From NCBI RefSeq assembly GCF_012927205.1, contig NZ_JABBGC010000002.1, positions 1,550,001 through 1,614,000 of the forward strand: a stretch of DNA of 64,000 nt. Direction: 5' to 3'. The DNA is from Chitinophaga fulva. Lineage in GTDB: Bacteria; Bacteroidota; Bacteroidia; Chitinophagales; Chitinophagaceae. Under the pieces are notes generated by a model. That model was not told the DNA's origin. It did not search any database and saw nothing but the letters and a program-made list of their open reading frames with translations. The position numbers were made by a program, and so were the translations under genes. How positions within the stretch are numbered: the stretch's first letter is position 1; each line of letters opens with the position of its first letter. Shown here piece by piece: positions 1 through 15,346 of the stretch.

Positions 1-6253
<6,253 letters not shown>

Positions 6254-6919
6254 ATGATACACGTATTGATAGCAGATGACCATTCGATAGTAAGACTTGG
6301 CATTAAACAAATTATCTGCTCCCTGCCTGGTAACATGCATGTTACAGAAGCAAAAACATTTGATGAAACCATCTCTTCTATTGAAGCTCAGCATTTTGAC
6401 CTGCTGATATTGGACATTAATATGCCCGGTGGCAACAACCTGCAGATGATACAAGCGGTGAAGCTCCGTCAGCCTGATATCCGGATACTGATTTGTTCTG
6501 CCTATGAAGAAATCATGTATGCGCTGGGATATCTTCAGACAGGCGCTGATGGTTATATTGAGAAAAATTCTCCGGATGATGACTTCAAAACGGCCATCAA
6601 TACGGTCCTTGCGGGTGAAAGATATATCAGCAGGGCTGTCCGGGAACAACTGATCAATAAATACACTAAGCAGCAGGACCATCGTCCCAATCCCTTCTCC
6701 GTGCTTTCCGGCCGTGAAGTAGAAGTCATGAACCTGCTGACCAAAGGGCTTCCGCTGATAAAAATTGCGGAAATACTTCATCTGCAGCTCACCACGGTGA
6801 GCACCTACAAAGCACGCATCTTTGAAAAGACAGGCGTAAAAAATGTGATCGCTTTAGTGGAAAAGGCGCAGATGTACCAGGTGGCTAGTCATTCCGGCGA
6901 AGCTGTAGTGAAAGTATAG
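6254..6919 (+). CDS. NarL/LuxR-family response regulator
   Basis: This is a 221-residue two-component response regulator. The N-terminal receiver has the acidic pair D8-D9, the phosphoacceptor D54 in LLILDINMP, S82 and the conserved K104 in GYIEKNS. The C-terminal LuxR/GerE helix-turn-helix (about 149-205) starts with LSGREVEVMNLLTKG and includes the recognition segment TTVSTYKARIFEKTGV. It should bind DNA as a phosphorylated dimer. The neighbour on the opposite strand is a large histidine kinase without its own receiver, and the two genes overlap at their 3' ends by 35 bases, so they are plausible partners. The upstream gap contains short repeats that could be autoregulatory sites and is shared with the giant surface protein gene, a possible target. 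The partnership and the target are inferences. Confidence 0.9.
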   Translation: MIHVLIADDHSIVRLGIKQIICSLPGNMHVTEAKTFDETISSIEAQHFDLLILDINMPGGNNLQMIQAVKLRQPDIRILICSAYEEIMYALGYLQTGADGYIEKNSPDDDFKTAINTVLAGERYISRAVREQLINKYTKQQDHRPNPFSVLSGREVEVMNLLTKGLPLIKIAEILHLQLTTVSTYKARIFEKTGVKNVIALVEKAQMYQVASHSGEAVVKV

Positions 6920-9900
6920 TACCGTTAAGATCGCCTGGATGGGCTATCAACCGGCCGTTGATCATGGCCAGCAATTCCTTGATCAGTATCAGGCCTATGC
7001 CTGTGCTACCCGCATGTCCGGTGCCGTCATTTTCCGGATGGTTGATCCAGTCCCTTACAGCCTGCGGCATGCCGCTACCGGTATCTGACACGTGTATTGT
7101 CAGCATCTTCTCTCCGTTTTCTACTGATATGGAGACGCTTCCGCGACCAGTGTATTTTACCGCATTGTCCAGCAAATTATGCAGCACCACCGCCAGCAAC
7201 AGCTTATTAGTCACCACTCTCGTTCCGGGCGGAACATGGTTGATGAGCTGAATGCCTTTTGAATCGGACACTGGTTTAAAAATGGACATCTTTTCTTCTA
7301 CTAACCAGGGCAGGTCTATGACTTCTTCGGAGAAATCGCCCGTCTGGTAGGTGGTACGCATGTAATGTATCAGGTTGTCCACCAGGTAATGCATCCGGTA
7401 AAGGCTCTCATAAGTGACCGTTTTTATTTCCTCCTCCTGCAACCTGTCGGACGACGGTTCATTATTATTGACGCGCAGCAGGAACCGCAACGGCGTTTTA
7501 ATATCGTGGGTAATGGCCGTGAGCAGGTGTTTATGCATGAGGCTTTGCTTACGCAGCAGTTCTTCGGACTCCTGCAGAATGGCCATCGTCTCCTGTAGCT
7601 TCTCGGTGCGGTTAAATACCTTTAACTCGAGTAATTTATTTTGCTCCTGGATACGCCTGATACGCATTTTGTACAAGACGATGATCAGGCAGATCAAAAC
7701 ACCCAATGCCAATAACCGGAACCATCCCCTTTCGTAAAATGCTTCCTGTACACGGATAGCGATCACCTTTTCAACATACTGGTCTCTGCCAAATCCTTTC
7801 AGCTTCCGGACACGGATACGATAATGCCCTGATGGCAGGGAAGACAAGGTGATGGTCCTGTCGCTGTTCACCGGTAACCATACCTGGTCCTCCTGCCAAT
7901 CGTCCTTCTCCAGGCAATAATAAAAATACAGGTTCCTCGGATCACCAAAATAAGGAGAGCTGATATGCAACCGGAAGGTTTTAAAGTTGTTCGGCAACTC
8001 AAAATGCTCCCCTGGTGCTGTTAGTTTCAGGTTATGTTCCATCCAGTCAACGAATATGCTTTTGTCCGGCATCTCCATCCGGATGGCGGATGGCGTAAAC
8101 TGTACCAGCCCATCGAGAGATGGCAGGGAGATGTCACCGTTGTCATACTTTAAGGCGCAGGGTTGGCAGCCTCCGTTAAATTCGTTGGTGTTGAAGCCCT
8201 GGTCTTTCCCGAAGTAATAATAGAACAAATCGCGCTGCTTCCCGTCTGCGTAGTCCAGTACGTCCTGGCGGCTGACCCGGAACAGGCCCTTGTTGGTGGT
8301 CAGCCAGCAGTAACCATCAGTATCTTCCGTAATACAATGGGTGGTGGCCATATACCGCTGGCGGTCCAGTGGCAGGGCTGTCAGCTTTTCATTCCGGTAC
8401 ACGAAAACGCCCTTGTTGTAAGTCGTGATCCAGATTTCCCGCTGTTTGGGAATGTAGATGCTGCGTACGCACCCCTCTTCCATTCCCTTGATGGTGTCTG
8501 TACGCCCTGACGGCAGATGGACGCGGTATAGCCCCTTGCCGGTGCCAACCCACATTAATCCCGGGATTTTTCCCTCTTTGATATAGGTAACATCATTCAC
8601 GCTGGCGGGGAGGAATTGTAATCCCTGACCGGGGTCAGCGTTTTTTAGGTAGTACAGCCCTGGAAATTTCCCGGCTATCCAGACATTTCCATCGGGGTCA
8701 ACATTGACAGGGCCAATAAGATAAGGCAATTCAATTTTGTGTAACACCCTGCTGAAGTCCGGCGATACGCAGATCAGTTCCCTCCCCGCTCTGCCCCAGT
8801 ACCTGCCCTGTTTATCCCGGGCCAGTGTATATTTTTCGAGTGTGCTTTCATTATTGAATGACAAGGGGCGCCAGTTGTATTGCCCATTGTGGCTAAAGCT
8901 GAGGCCAGAGGCTGTCACCACCGCATTGCCGGGAAAAGGCGCCTGCGCATAAAAAACTTCCTGGCCGGAAGCATTGGACTTATGGACAGTAAATTGTTGC
9001 CTTGTACAAACGTAGAGGCCTTTGGTGGAGCTGCCCAGGAAAACGCGGCTGTTCTGCTGATCGTAATAGATGGAGGTAATGTAGGCATGATGCAGATCAA
9101 AGTCACGCAGCACCAATGAACCACGGATACGCCCCTCCGGTTCCGGCTGTAGCAGATAACAGGCATGGTCCGTATACACGAAAACCTGCCGTGCGGCCGG
9201 GTTCCAGAACAGTTCCATTTTGCATTTGCTGAAGGCTGGGTCAGCCAACAGCTCTCCGGCAAGCGATATCTTTGCCGGCCGGTCCCGCTCCCACCCTATG
9301 AAATGCCCGTCTTTATTCAGGTAAAAAAGTTTGCTATCGCTCACGAATAAACGCTGCAACTCCAACTGCGGCTGAACAATGCGGTAGTCCACTTTCCCCT
9401 GTCTTACATGGGAGATCGTATCATGCTGTATTGAGAAATAGCCTTCCGCGGTTTGTGGAATCACTATAGGACGTATTTTCGCAAAATGTGCCCCGTAATC
9501 GTCAGGCCATCCCCGGACCGGATAATAATCATCCTTGGTGTCTTTGTATTGCTGGTATTGATATCCCGGCAGTTCTTTTCCTATATGCTTTACCGTGCTC
9601 TGCGTGACAGTGAGTATTTCCCCGATATCGTTTTCCACCGCGATAGCCGTATCGTTAGGGTAAATCCGCGCCATCCGGCTGCTTTTCAGTCCTGGCAGGT
9701 TATCACTGCTGAAGTTGAAGAAGTAACTACCGTCGAACCTCGTTAAGCCATTTTCCGTAGCCAGCCACAGAAAGCCGTTCTTATCCGCCACAATGCCTTT
9801 GATGCTGTTTTGCGGCAAGCCATCCTCATCGGTAAAATGTTTGACAAAATAACGCGCCGTTGTGTCTGCCGTGGCAGAGGGAATCGCCGGCATAAGATGC

Positions 9901-9935
9901 AGCAAGCATAGGTGAATACAAAAGATAAGGTTCAT
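6885..9935 (-). CDS. Two-component sensor histidine kinase with periplasmic beta-propeller and Y_Y_Y domain
   Basis: This is 1,016 residues from the ATG at 9935; an upstream in-frame TTG at 9980 is less likely because the ATG directly precedes a signal peptide. The sensor begins FTDEDGLPQNSIKGIVADKNG, the reg_prop propeller signature, and repeats blades such as DKNGFLWLATENGL and DTDGYCWLTTNKGLF. A Y_Y_Y-type beta-sandwich precedes a transmembrane helix near residues 740-758. The cytoplasmic part has an H-box with H810 in HDIKTPL, an N-box NLLDNAVKYTG, and G-boxes DTGSGMP and GSTGIGL. Unlike the Bacteroides hybrid two-component systems it has no C-terminal receiver or AraC domain, so it needs a separate regulator; the convergent NarL-type gene is the obvious candidate. 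The ligand is unknown; in the family it is often a glycan or oligosaccharide. Confidence 0.92.
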   Translation of the reverse strand: MNLIFCIHLCLLHLMPAIPSATADTTARYFVKHFTDEDGLPQNSIKGIVADKNGFLWLATENGLTRFDGSYFFNFSSDNLPGLKSSRMARIYPNDTAIAVENDIGEILTVTQSTVKHIGKELPGYQYQQYKDTKDDYYPVRGWPDDYGAHFAKIRPIVIPQTAEGYFSIQHDTISHVRQGKVDYRIVQPQLELQRLFVSDSKLFYLNKDGHFIGWERDRPAKISLAGELLADPAFSKCKMELFWNPAARQVFVYTDHACYLLQPEPEGRIRGSLVLRDFDLHHAYITSIYYDQQNSRVFLGSSTKGLYVCTRQQFTVHKSNASGQEVFYAQAPFPGNAVVTASGLSFSHNGQYNWRPLSFNNESTLEKYTLARDKQGRYWGRAGRELICVSPDFSRVLHKIELPYLIGPVNVDPDGNVWIAGKFPGLYYLKNADPGQGLQFLPASVNDVTYIKEGKIPGLMWVGTGKGLYRVHLPSGRTDTIKGMEEGCVRSIYIPKQREIWITTYNKGVFVYRNEKLTALPLDRQRYMATTHCITEDTDGYCWLTTNKGLFRVSRQDVLDYADGKQRDLFYYYFGKDQGFNTNEFNGGCQPCALKYDNGDISLPSLDGLVQFTPSAIRMEMPDKSIFVDWMEHNLKLTAPGEHFELPNNFKTFRLHISSPYFGDPRNLYFYYCLEKDDWQEDQVWLPVNSDRTITLSSLPSGHYRIRVRKLKGFGRDQYVEKVIAIRVQEAFYERGWFRLLALGVLICLIIVLYKMRIRRIQEQNKLLELKVFNRTEKLQETMAILQESEELLRKQSLMHKHLLTAITHDIKTPLRFLLRVNNNEPSSDRLQEEEIKTVTYESLYRMHYLVDNLIHYMRTTYQTGDFSEEVIDLPWLVEEKMSIFKPVSDSKGIQLINHVPPGTRVVTNKLLLAVVLHNLLDNAVKYTGRGSVSISVENGEKMLTIHVSDTGSGMPQAVRDWINHPENDGTGHAGSTGIGLILIKELLAMINGRLIAHPGDLNGTILSLQLRRND

Positions 9936-10060
9936 CGAACAACAGGACAATACGGCCGTGTAAATTTTTAGGCCCAGCAAAGATATACATACGGCAGCAA
10001 ATTAAAATCAGATTAGAAAGATTCTGTCGGCATATTCGGGAGGGGTTTCTTCAAAAGATA

Positions 10061-10091
10061 GTCAGGCTAAACACGGTATGTTTAGCCTGAC
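10061..10091 (-). terminator. Intrinsic terminator downstream of the small crystallin-like gene
   Basis: A perfect 13-bp inverted repeat (10061-10073 with 10079-10091) has a 5-base loop. It starts 15 bases after the stop at 10107, and on the minus strand it is followed by a T-rich stretch (TATCTTTT). Confidence 0.7.
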
Positions 10092-10106
10092 GGAGATTTA
10101 TCTGCT

Positions 10107-10439
10107 TTAATCAATCTTTATACGGGAGATCTTGCCGTCCAGGCCGTTATTACGTATAAAAGACACCACCACCGTATCATCTTCATAACTGCGTTCAAAC
10201 GTATTGACGGTGTATTCCGGCGATATCTTTTTTACATTGACAATAGCGAAATCATCATTCATGGCGCCATCCGGCGAATCAAAAACCGTAATCTGACAGT
10301 CCCTGCGTACGCCATAGAGTTTCATAGAGCGGATCTCGTCATTTTTAACAGGGCGGAAATTCTGTCCCGCGGTGTCTTCAACAGTCTGTACAATGTTCTG
10401 GGTTCCATTGTTGCCTTCATAGAATACGATAATACCCAT
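10107..10439 (-). CDS. Small beta/gamma-crystallin-like protein (tentative)
   Basis: This is 110 residues from the ATG at 10439; an in-frame TTG at 10475 is upstream but not needed. I see no signal peptide or membrane segment. The N-terminal MGIIVFYEGNNGTQNIV and the later CQITVFDSPDGAMNDDFAIV look like the two strand-turn halves of a beta/gamma-crystallin Greek key. NDEIRS sits near the (N/D)(N/D)xx(S/T)S calcium-site position but has Arg in place of the fifth residue. The gene stands alone with its own terminator. If the fold is right it would be a small, possibly metal-binding structural or stress protein. The similarity is weak and judged by eye; otherwise it is a hypothetical protein. 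Confidence 0.6.
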   Translation of the reverse strand: MGIIVFYEGNNGTQNIVQTVEDTAGQNFRPVKNDEIRSMKLYGVRRDCQITVFDSPDGAMNDDFAIVNVKKISPEYTVNTFERSYEDDTVVVSFIRNNGLDGKISRIKID

Positions 10440-10739
10440 AAAATAAATTTTTGAGGTGAATAATGAATAAAACAAAAGGAATCATTCCTGTATACAGGAA
10501 GAAATTATATAAAAGGATTGGAGTGGGGTGAAATAGGGTTAAATAGGACCAAATAAAATAGTCAGGAGTCCAAATTTAAAAGGAGTTTTTTTACTGAATA
10601 CAAAAACGGGTTTCCTATCGGGGTTATCATAGCGCTGTCAAGCATTACAAGGTCATCATATTCGTCCGCATTCTCTAAATGAAATTAATCAAAAAAAACA
10701 AATCGTCAAAAAAAGACATTACCGGCCTGCGTGGCCAAA

Positions 10740-11438
10740 TTACAATCCAAGAATATTAAACAACCCTCTTTTGAAGTTTTTACCGATGGGTATTTCCACC
10801 TTATCCAGGAAAATGGTCTGCCCCTGGATAAGCGATATCTTCGATTTATTGACGATAAAAGACCGGTGCACCCTGACAAAATAACTTCCCGGCAAAACCT
10901 TTTCCACACTGGTAAATGACATATTCAGTACTATAACTGTCTCCGTGGTGACTACCCGGGTATAGTTCCCGCTCGCCTCTGCATATAGCAGCTGCTCATA
11001 TTTGATCCTGTAGATTTTGCCTTCCGTTTTAAAGACGAGATATCCGTCTTCCGCCACCCTATCATCTGGCGAGGCATCACTGAGCCGTTCCATGGCCCTG
11101 TCTACCGCGATGATAAATCTCTCCAGCGAGAAGGGTTTAACCAGGTAATCACACGCCGCTAAATCAAAAGCGGTAGCAGCGTACTCTTTATAGGCTGTGG
11201 TAAAAATAATTTGTGGCGGGTGTTTAATGGTTTTCAGGAAGGCGATGCCATCCAGCACGGGCATATGTATATCTAAAAAAAGCAGTTGAATGTCCCCGCC
11301 GGTCATCATTTCCCGTGCTTCAAAGCTGTTCCCACAAGCGCCAGCTATTTCCAGGGATGGAATGGTATTGCAATAACCAGCTATAATCTGTCTTGCAATG
11401 GGTTCATCATCCACAATAAGGCATTTGATCTTCTTCAT
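10740..11438 (-). CDS. LytTR-family response regulator
   Basis: This 232-residue regulator has a CheY-like receiver with D10-D11, phosphoacceptor D56 in LFLDIHMP, T80-T81 and K101 in YLVKPFSL. It is followed by a LytTR DNA-binding domain (about 130-230) with the typical FVRVHRSFIVNKSKI and IPIGKNFK blocks. Its ATG immediately follows the TGA of the upstream kinase (no gap), so the two are one transcription unit and a cognate LytS/LytR-type pair. The divergent ABC transporter on the other side of the kinase is a likely target, as in many peptide-sensing loci, but no operator was identified. Confidence 0.93.
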   Translation of the reverse strand: MKKIKCLIVDDEPIARQIIAGYCNTIPSLEIAGACGNSFEAREMMTGGDIQLLFLDIHMPVLDGIAFLKTIKHPPQIIFTTAYKEYAATAFDLAACDYLVKPFSLERFIIAVDRAMERLSDASPDDRVAEDGYLVFKTEGKIYRIKYEQLLYAEASGNYTRVVTTETVIVLNMSFTSVEKVLPGSYFVRVHRSFIVNKSKISLIQGQTIFLDKVEIPIGKNFKRGLFNILGL

Positions 11439-12530
11439 TCATTTTACTTTAAGCCGCAGCTCTACTTTGTAGTAATGCTGCTCTTTTTGCTGATGGAGCG
11501 AATATTCCCCCGGATACAACAAGTCCAACCGTTTAATGGTATTGGCTATCCCTACACCAGAAGCCTCTTTCACACCGGGATGTTCATGGCTATAGTTGCC
11601 GAAACTATTTCCTATGGAAAAAACGATACCATCATCTTCCACCGCTAATGACAGCGCTATCTGTATTTTTTTCCCGGTCGTATTCTTTGAATGCTTAAAA
11701 GCATTCTCTACAAACACGATCAGTAACATCGGCGCGATCTTTACCTGTCCATGCCCGTCGCACAGCTGCAGGTGGAGGTCTAACCGGTCTTCCACCCTGA
11801 TCTTCTCCAGTTCAATATAATTACGGATATAGGCTATTTCGTCTTCCAGGGGCACCCACTGCTGCCCGGTTTCATATACGGAGTAACGCAACAGTTCAGA
11901 CAACATCAACAATAATCCGGGCATCTTTTTATGATCTGTGATGGACAGCCCATACAGGTTATTCAATGTATTAAAAAGAAAATGCGGGCTTATCTGAGCA
12001 CGCAACAAGCTCAATTCACCTTGCTGCTGCTGTTGGCTGATCAATGCCTCGGACAGCAGCGTTCTCCTGGCAAATCTGCTGATGGTCACCAATCCTCCGC
12101 CAAATAAAAACATCACCACAAATCCCGGTATCCCGATAAAGAATATTTTATAGTCATCCGCATTGAATTTAAAATCCAACAGGTACATATAACCTGCCAC
12201 GCCGAGCACAGAAAAGCCAACAACAGCCACCACATACAATAGCACCAATACCGCCCAACCGTCTTTAAACAGCCATCTGCGGCAAATCCATCTGGCAGTG
12301 TATGCACAGGCCAACAACAAAAAAAAGCTGAATATCGCCCTGGGAATAAGGGATATTGCATAGCGGCTTGAGAAGGTAACAATTGACAACACAAACAACA
12401 GCGCGCCCACAAAAATAACATGCAACCCAACGCCCTTCTCAACTACTTTGTAGAAGATATCTTTTACTGGCTTCACCTGACGAATATCCAGAAAATTGGC
12501 TAAAGTAGCAACAGTTGCTGACAGATGCAC
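11439..12530 (-). CDS. LytS-like membrane sensor histidine kinase
   Basis: This is up to 363 residues. The 5'-most start is a GTG at 12530; a GTG at 12476 giving MKPVKDIFYKVVEKG is an equally good candidate, and there is no ATG near. Four transmembrane helices lie at about 34-54, 61-80, 93-118 and 129-150. A short linker leads to a His_kinase domain with H183 in QISPHFLFNTLNNLYGLS. The HATPase region has VFVENAFKHS (N-box) and GVGIANTIKRL (G-box). There is no large extracytoplasmic sensor, so the signal is probably sensed in the membrane or through a partner. The gene abuts its response regulator and is divergent from an ABC-type exporter. Confidence 0.92.
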   Translation of the reverse strand: MHLSATVATLANFLDIRQVKPVKDIFYKVVEKGVGLHVIFVGALLFVLSIVTFSSRYAISLIPRAIFSFFLLLACAYTARWICRRWLFKDGWAVLVLLYVVAVVGFSVLGVAGYMYLLDFKFNADDYKIFFIGIPGFVVMFLFGGGLVTISRFARRTLLSEALISQQQQQGELSLLRAQISPHFLFNTLNNLYGLSITDHKKMPGLLLMLSELLRYSVYETGQQWVPLEDEIAYIRNYIELEKIRVEDRLDLHLQLCDGHGQVKIAPMLLIVFVENAFKHSKNTTGKKIQIALSLAVEDDGIVFSIGNSFGNYSHEHPGVKEASGVGIANTIKRLDLLYPGEYSLHQQKEQHYYKVELRLKVK

Positions 12531-12684
12531 CCAAATGCCTTTCAGAAGGCATGAAAAGGGTGACTAACCTACAGCTCCTCCTTCCGCCCAGGAGCCACCA
12601 AACATCTCGTCCCGGGATTCCGGCTGTTCATCAGGCTACCGGCTGTTTCCGGCCTACCGGTTTCCCCACGCCCACTGTGGGCGC

Positions 12685-12692
12685 TACATTTG
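12685..12692 (+). promoter_or_regulatory. Possible -7 element (TACATTTG) for the ABC transporter operon
   Basis: The sequence fits the Bacteroidota -7 consensus TAnnTTTG and lies 26 bases before the ATG at 12719. No good TTTG -33 element is at the right distance (TTTC only), so this is a weak call. Confidence 0.35.
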
Positions 12693-12718
12693 TTCTATCC
12701 ACCGAAAATATTCAACCC

Positions 12719-13648
12719 ATGGAACGATCACCCAATAGTATTATTGAGACCGTTAATCTGAACTTCGGTTTCAGTGAAAAAGAACCGCTGCTAAAAAACT
12801 TATCGTTAAAAGTAGAAAAGGGCGCTATTTATGGCTTTCTGGGCCCTAACGGTGCCGGGAAAACGACCACCATCCGTTTATTACTCGGCCTGCTTCAGGA
12901 ACCTGCTCCATCCATCACCCTTTTCGGAAACCGTCTCACAGAAAACCGTATCCCGATACTTTCCCGGATTGGCTCCCTCATTGAACAACCGTCTCTTTAC
13001 GAGCATCTTTCCGGCCGGGACAATCTTGAAATTACCCGGACCATCCGGAAAACAGCCCCTGAAAGGACCAATGAAGTATTGGCGCTTGTAAAACTGACAG
13101 ACGTTGCCCATAAGAAGGTAAAAACCTATTCCATGGGCATGAAACAACGGCTGGGCGTGGCGCTCGCGCTGCTTTCAAATCCGGACCTGTTGATACTCGA
13201 TGAACCGGTCAATGGATTGGACCCCGCAGGCATTATCGAAACGAGGGAGCTGCTGCTTCGTCTCAACAAGGAACTGGGGATGACCATCTTTCTATCCAGC
13301 CATCTGTTGTCTGAAATAGAAAAGATGGTCACCCATGTCGGCATTATCAATAAAGGGACATTGATTTTCCAGGGTACGCTGGAAGAACTTAAACAGATCA
13401 ACCGGAACGCGCACATCGTTCAGATTAAGACCAGCAACAACCTCTCGGCCGGCTTGTTATTGGAGAAAAAGTACCCTGTTGCCCGCAAAGAACAGCACCT
13501 GCTCGAAGTGCCATTTGAAAACAAGGAGCAGGTAGCAGCGATAGCGAAGCTACTGATGGCAGCAGGCCTGGACATCTATCTGCTGGCCGTATCCGGCAGA
13601 GACATCGAACATACGTTTATCAATTTTATAGCAGAGAATAACCGATAA
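12719..13648 (+). CDS. ABC transporter ATP-binding protein (ABC-2/lantibiotic-protection type)
   Basis: This is 309 residues from the ATG at 12719. Longer in-frame starts back to 12515 would run into the divergent kinase gene and add a low-complexity tail unlike the family. Walker A is LGPNGAGKTT (41-50), the signature is SMGMKQR (138-144), Walker B is LLILDEP (157-163), and the switch His lies in LSSHLLSE. The C-terminal 100 residues resemble the extension of antibiotic-peptide exporters of the BcrA/NukF group. It forms an operon with the permease starting 11 bases downstream. Together they would be an exporter or immunity pump for a membrane-active compound, controlled perhaps by the divergent LytS/LytTR pair. 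The substrate is not readable from sequence. Confidence 0.9.
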   Translation: MERSPNSIIETVNLNFGFSEKEPLLKNLSLKVEKGAIYGFLGPNGAGKTTTIRLLLGLLQEPAPSITLFGNRLTENRIPILSRIGSLIEQPSLYEHLSGRDNLEITRTIRKTAPERTNEVLALVKLTDVAHKKVKTYSMGMKQRLGVALALLSNPDLLILDEPVNGLDPAGIIETRELLLRLNKELGMTIFLSSHLLSEIEKMVTHVGIINKGTLIFQGTLEELKQINRNAHIVQIKTSNNLSAGLLLEKKYPVARKEQHLLEVPFENKEQVAAIAKLLMAAGLDIYLLAVSGRDIEHTFINFIAENNR

Positions 13649-13659
13649 AAACCAACAAC

Positions 13660-14412
13660 ATGCTATTCCGTACAGAAATACTAAAAATCAAACACAATTT
13701 TATCTTATGGCTGATTGTAACGGCCACCTTCCTTGTTCCCCTGTTAACCACCCTTGATTTTATAGATCATGCAAAAGACGTCATAGCCTCCCATAGCGAT
13801 CCCTGGCCGCTATTCTGGAAGGAAGCCATTAAAGGATTTACCGTGTTCGTAGGTCCGCTGGTGATCATCATGACCACCTGTATGTACATGAACATAGAGC
13901 ATAAGTACAATGCATGGAAGTACCTGCTTACTTTACCGCTGCAAAAAAGTACGGTTTATGTCAACAAACTGCTGATGGCCCTGCTCCTGCTCTCATTGCT
14001 CTATGTGTTGTTCCTGTTGTTCTTTTTCCTCGATGGGATCCTGCTGGGGCTGGCATTTCCCCAAATGGGCTTTTTACATCATCAGCCAGACATCGGCGGG
14101 ATATTTTACCTGGCAGGCAGAACATGGACTGCTTTCCTCGGCATACTGGCCATTCACTTCTGGCTAAGCTTCCGTATCAAAAATATGTTTATCAATATCG
14201 GCATTGGGCTGACTGGTATCTGTATCGCTGTCCTGCTTTTCAGGAAGATGGAGCAAGCTGTCTATTTTCCATATATCGACGGGCTATTGACCGTGTTTTA
14301 TCAATACCCCGGCCAGCACCTGTTCGCCAAAAATGAAATTTACAGTTTATGCGTTTTCCTGTTTCTTACGCTGCTGAGCTATTTCGACTTTACAAAACGG
14401 TTCAGAGGATAG
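13660..14412 (+). CDS. ABC-2 type permease subunit
   Basis: This 250-residue integral membrane protein has about six hydrophobic segments, such as FILWLIVTATFLVPLLTTL, GPLVIIMTTCMYM, LLMALLLLSLLYVLFLLFFF and FLGILAIHFWL. It begins MLFRTEILKIKHN, the R/K-TE-x-x-K-x-K start typical of ABC-2 permeases of the lantibiotic-protection and bacitracin type. The start lies 11 bases after the ATPase stop. Its last 11 bases overlap the end of the convergent XRE-pentapeptide gene. Confidence 0.88.
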   Translation: MLFRTEILKIKHNFILWLIVTATFLVPLLTTLDFIDHAKDVIASHSDPWPLFWKEAIKGFTVFVGPLVIIMTTCMYMNIEHKYNAWKYLLTLPLQKSTVYVNKLLMALLLLSLLYVLFLLFFFLDGILLGLAFPQMGFLHHQPDIGGIFYLAGRTWTAFLGILAIHFWLSFRIKNMFINIGIGLTGICIAVLLFRKMEQAVYFPYIDGLLTVFYQYPGQHLFAKNEIYSLCVFLFLTLLSYFDFTKRFRG

Positions 14413-15346
14413 TGACAGTTCCAAGGCGCGCGCCCATCCCCTTTAGTGCGGCATAGGTGAGCTTGTCCATCGTGGCGCCCTCGAAGTTAATCGTCCCAAT
14501 GGCACGGTAGTATTTGTTTGTCAGCGCAAAAGCCGGACGGAAAGATACATTTTTGAATGTTGCGCCCTTAAACATGGCCTCGTTCAGCGTCGCCCGGTCA
14601 AACCTGACGCCAATAAAGGTTTGTCCGTCAAAACACTGTCCCCGCAAATCGGAACGTCTGAAATCCACGCCACTAAAGACACAGTTCTTAAAGACGGTCG
14701 TTCTGAGATCGGCGATGTCCAGCTTTACGTCTATCAGTTTGACATCCGTGAATGTTGCTCGTATCAGTTCAGACTTACTGAAAGTAGTACGTACGAGAAT
14801 GGACCTGCTAAAACTGGCGTCTGTCAGGTTAACAATGGACAGGGTACAGTCTGTGAGATTAGCTTCATCAAAACGGGCTTCACTCGCGTCACAGGTTACA
14901 AACGAACAGCCGGTCAGGTCTGCGCCGGTAAAGTTTGAACCACGTAAATTGCTTGCATTGAATTTTCGTTTAGGCGCCATCACCCCGGCAAAATCTGTCC
15001 CGGACAGGTCGGTGCCGGTGAAGTCTGTTATCAGCGCCCGCTCCTCTTTACCGGAGGGAGCAGCTTCCACGGGCATGGTTGGCTCCGTATAGTCGCTACC
15101 GGTAACAGGTGCTGCAAGCGCAACATCTGCTTTTGTGGATTCAAAATTCTCTGAGAAGTAATTCAGGTCTACACCCAGTATCTCCGCGAGCCGGTTAATG
15201 GTGATAATATCCGGAAGGGATTCCCCACGCTCCCATTTTCCGACAGCCTGCGGGCTGATAAACAACTGCTGGGCTAGTTGTGCCTGAGACATATTGGTCT
15301 CTTTTCGTGCTTTGGCTATTTTGCTGCCAATCGTTTTAGCTTCCAT
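14402..15346 (-). CDS. XRE-type helix-turn-helix protein with C-terminal pentapeptide repeats
   Basis: This is 314 residues. Residues about 8-62 form a Cro/CI-type HTH (KARKETNMSQAQLAQQLFIS, then PQAVGKWERGESLPD). A Pro/Ala/Thr-rich linker (about 75-103) leads to pentapeptide repeats from about 105 to the end: DFTGTDLSGTDFAG, NLRGSNFTGADLTG, NLTDCTLSIVNLTD and many more A(D/N)LxX/F units. Pentapeptide repeats fold as a right-handed quadrilateral helix and can mimic DNA (Qnr, MfpA). Joined to a DNA-binding head this suggests a regulator or a DNA-site protector, but the function is unknown. The start is an ATG with no better alternative. The 3' end overlaps the convergent ABC permease by 11 bases. 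Confidence 0.88.
   Translation of the reverse strand: MEAKTIGSKIAKARKETNMSQAQLAQQLFISPQAVGKWERGESLPDIITINRLAEILGVDLNYFSENFESTKADVALAAPVTGSDYTEPTMPVEAAPSGKEERALITDFTGTDLSGTDFAGVMAPKRKFNASNLRGSNFTGADLTGCSFVTCDASEARFDEANLTDCTLSIVNLTDASFSRSILVRTTFSKSELIRATFTDVKLIDVKLDIADLRTTVFKNCVFSGVDFRRSDLRGQCFDGQTFIGVRFDRATLNEAMFKGATFKNVSFRPAFALTNKYYRAIGTINFEGATMDKLTYAALKGMGARLGTVTIL

Noticed and set aside
12515..12718. Longer N-terminus for the ABC ATPase
   Set aside because: The added 68 residues have no family similarity and would overlap the divergent kinase gene.
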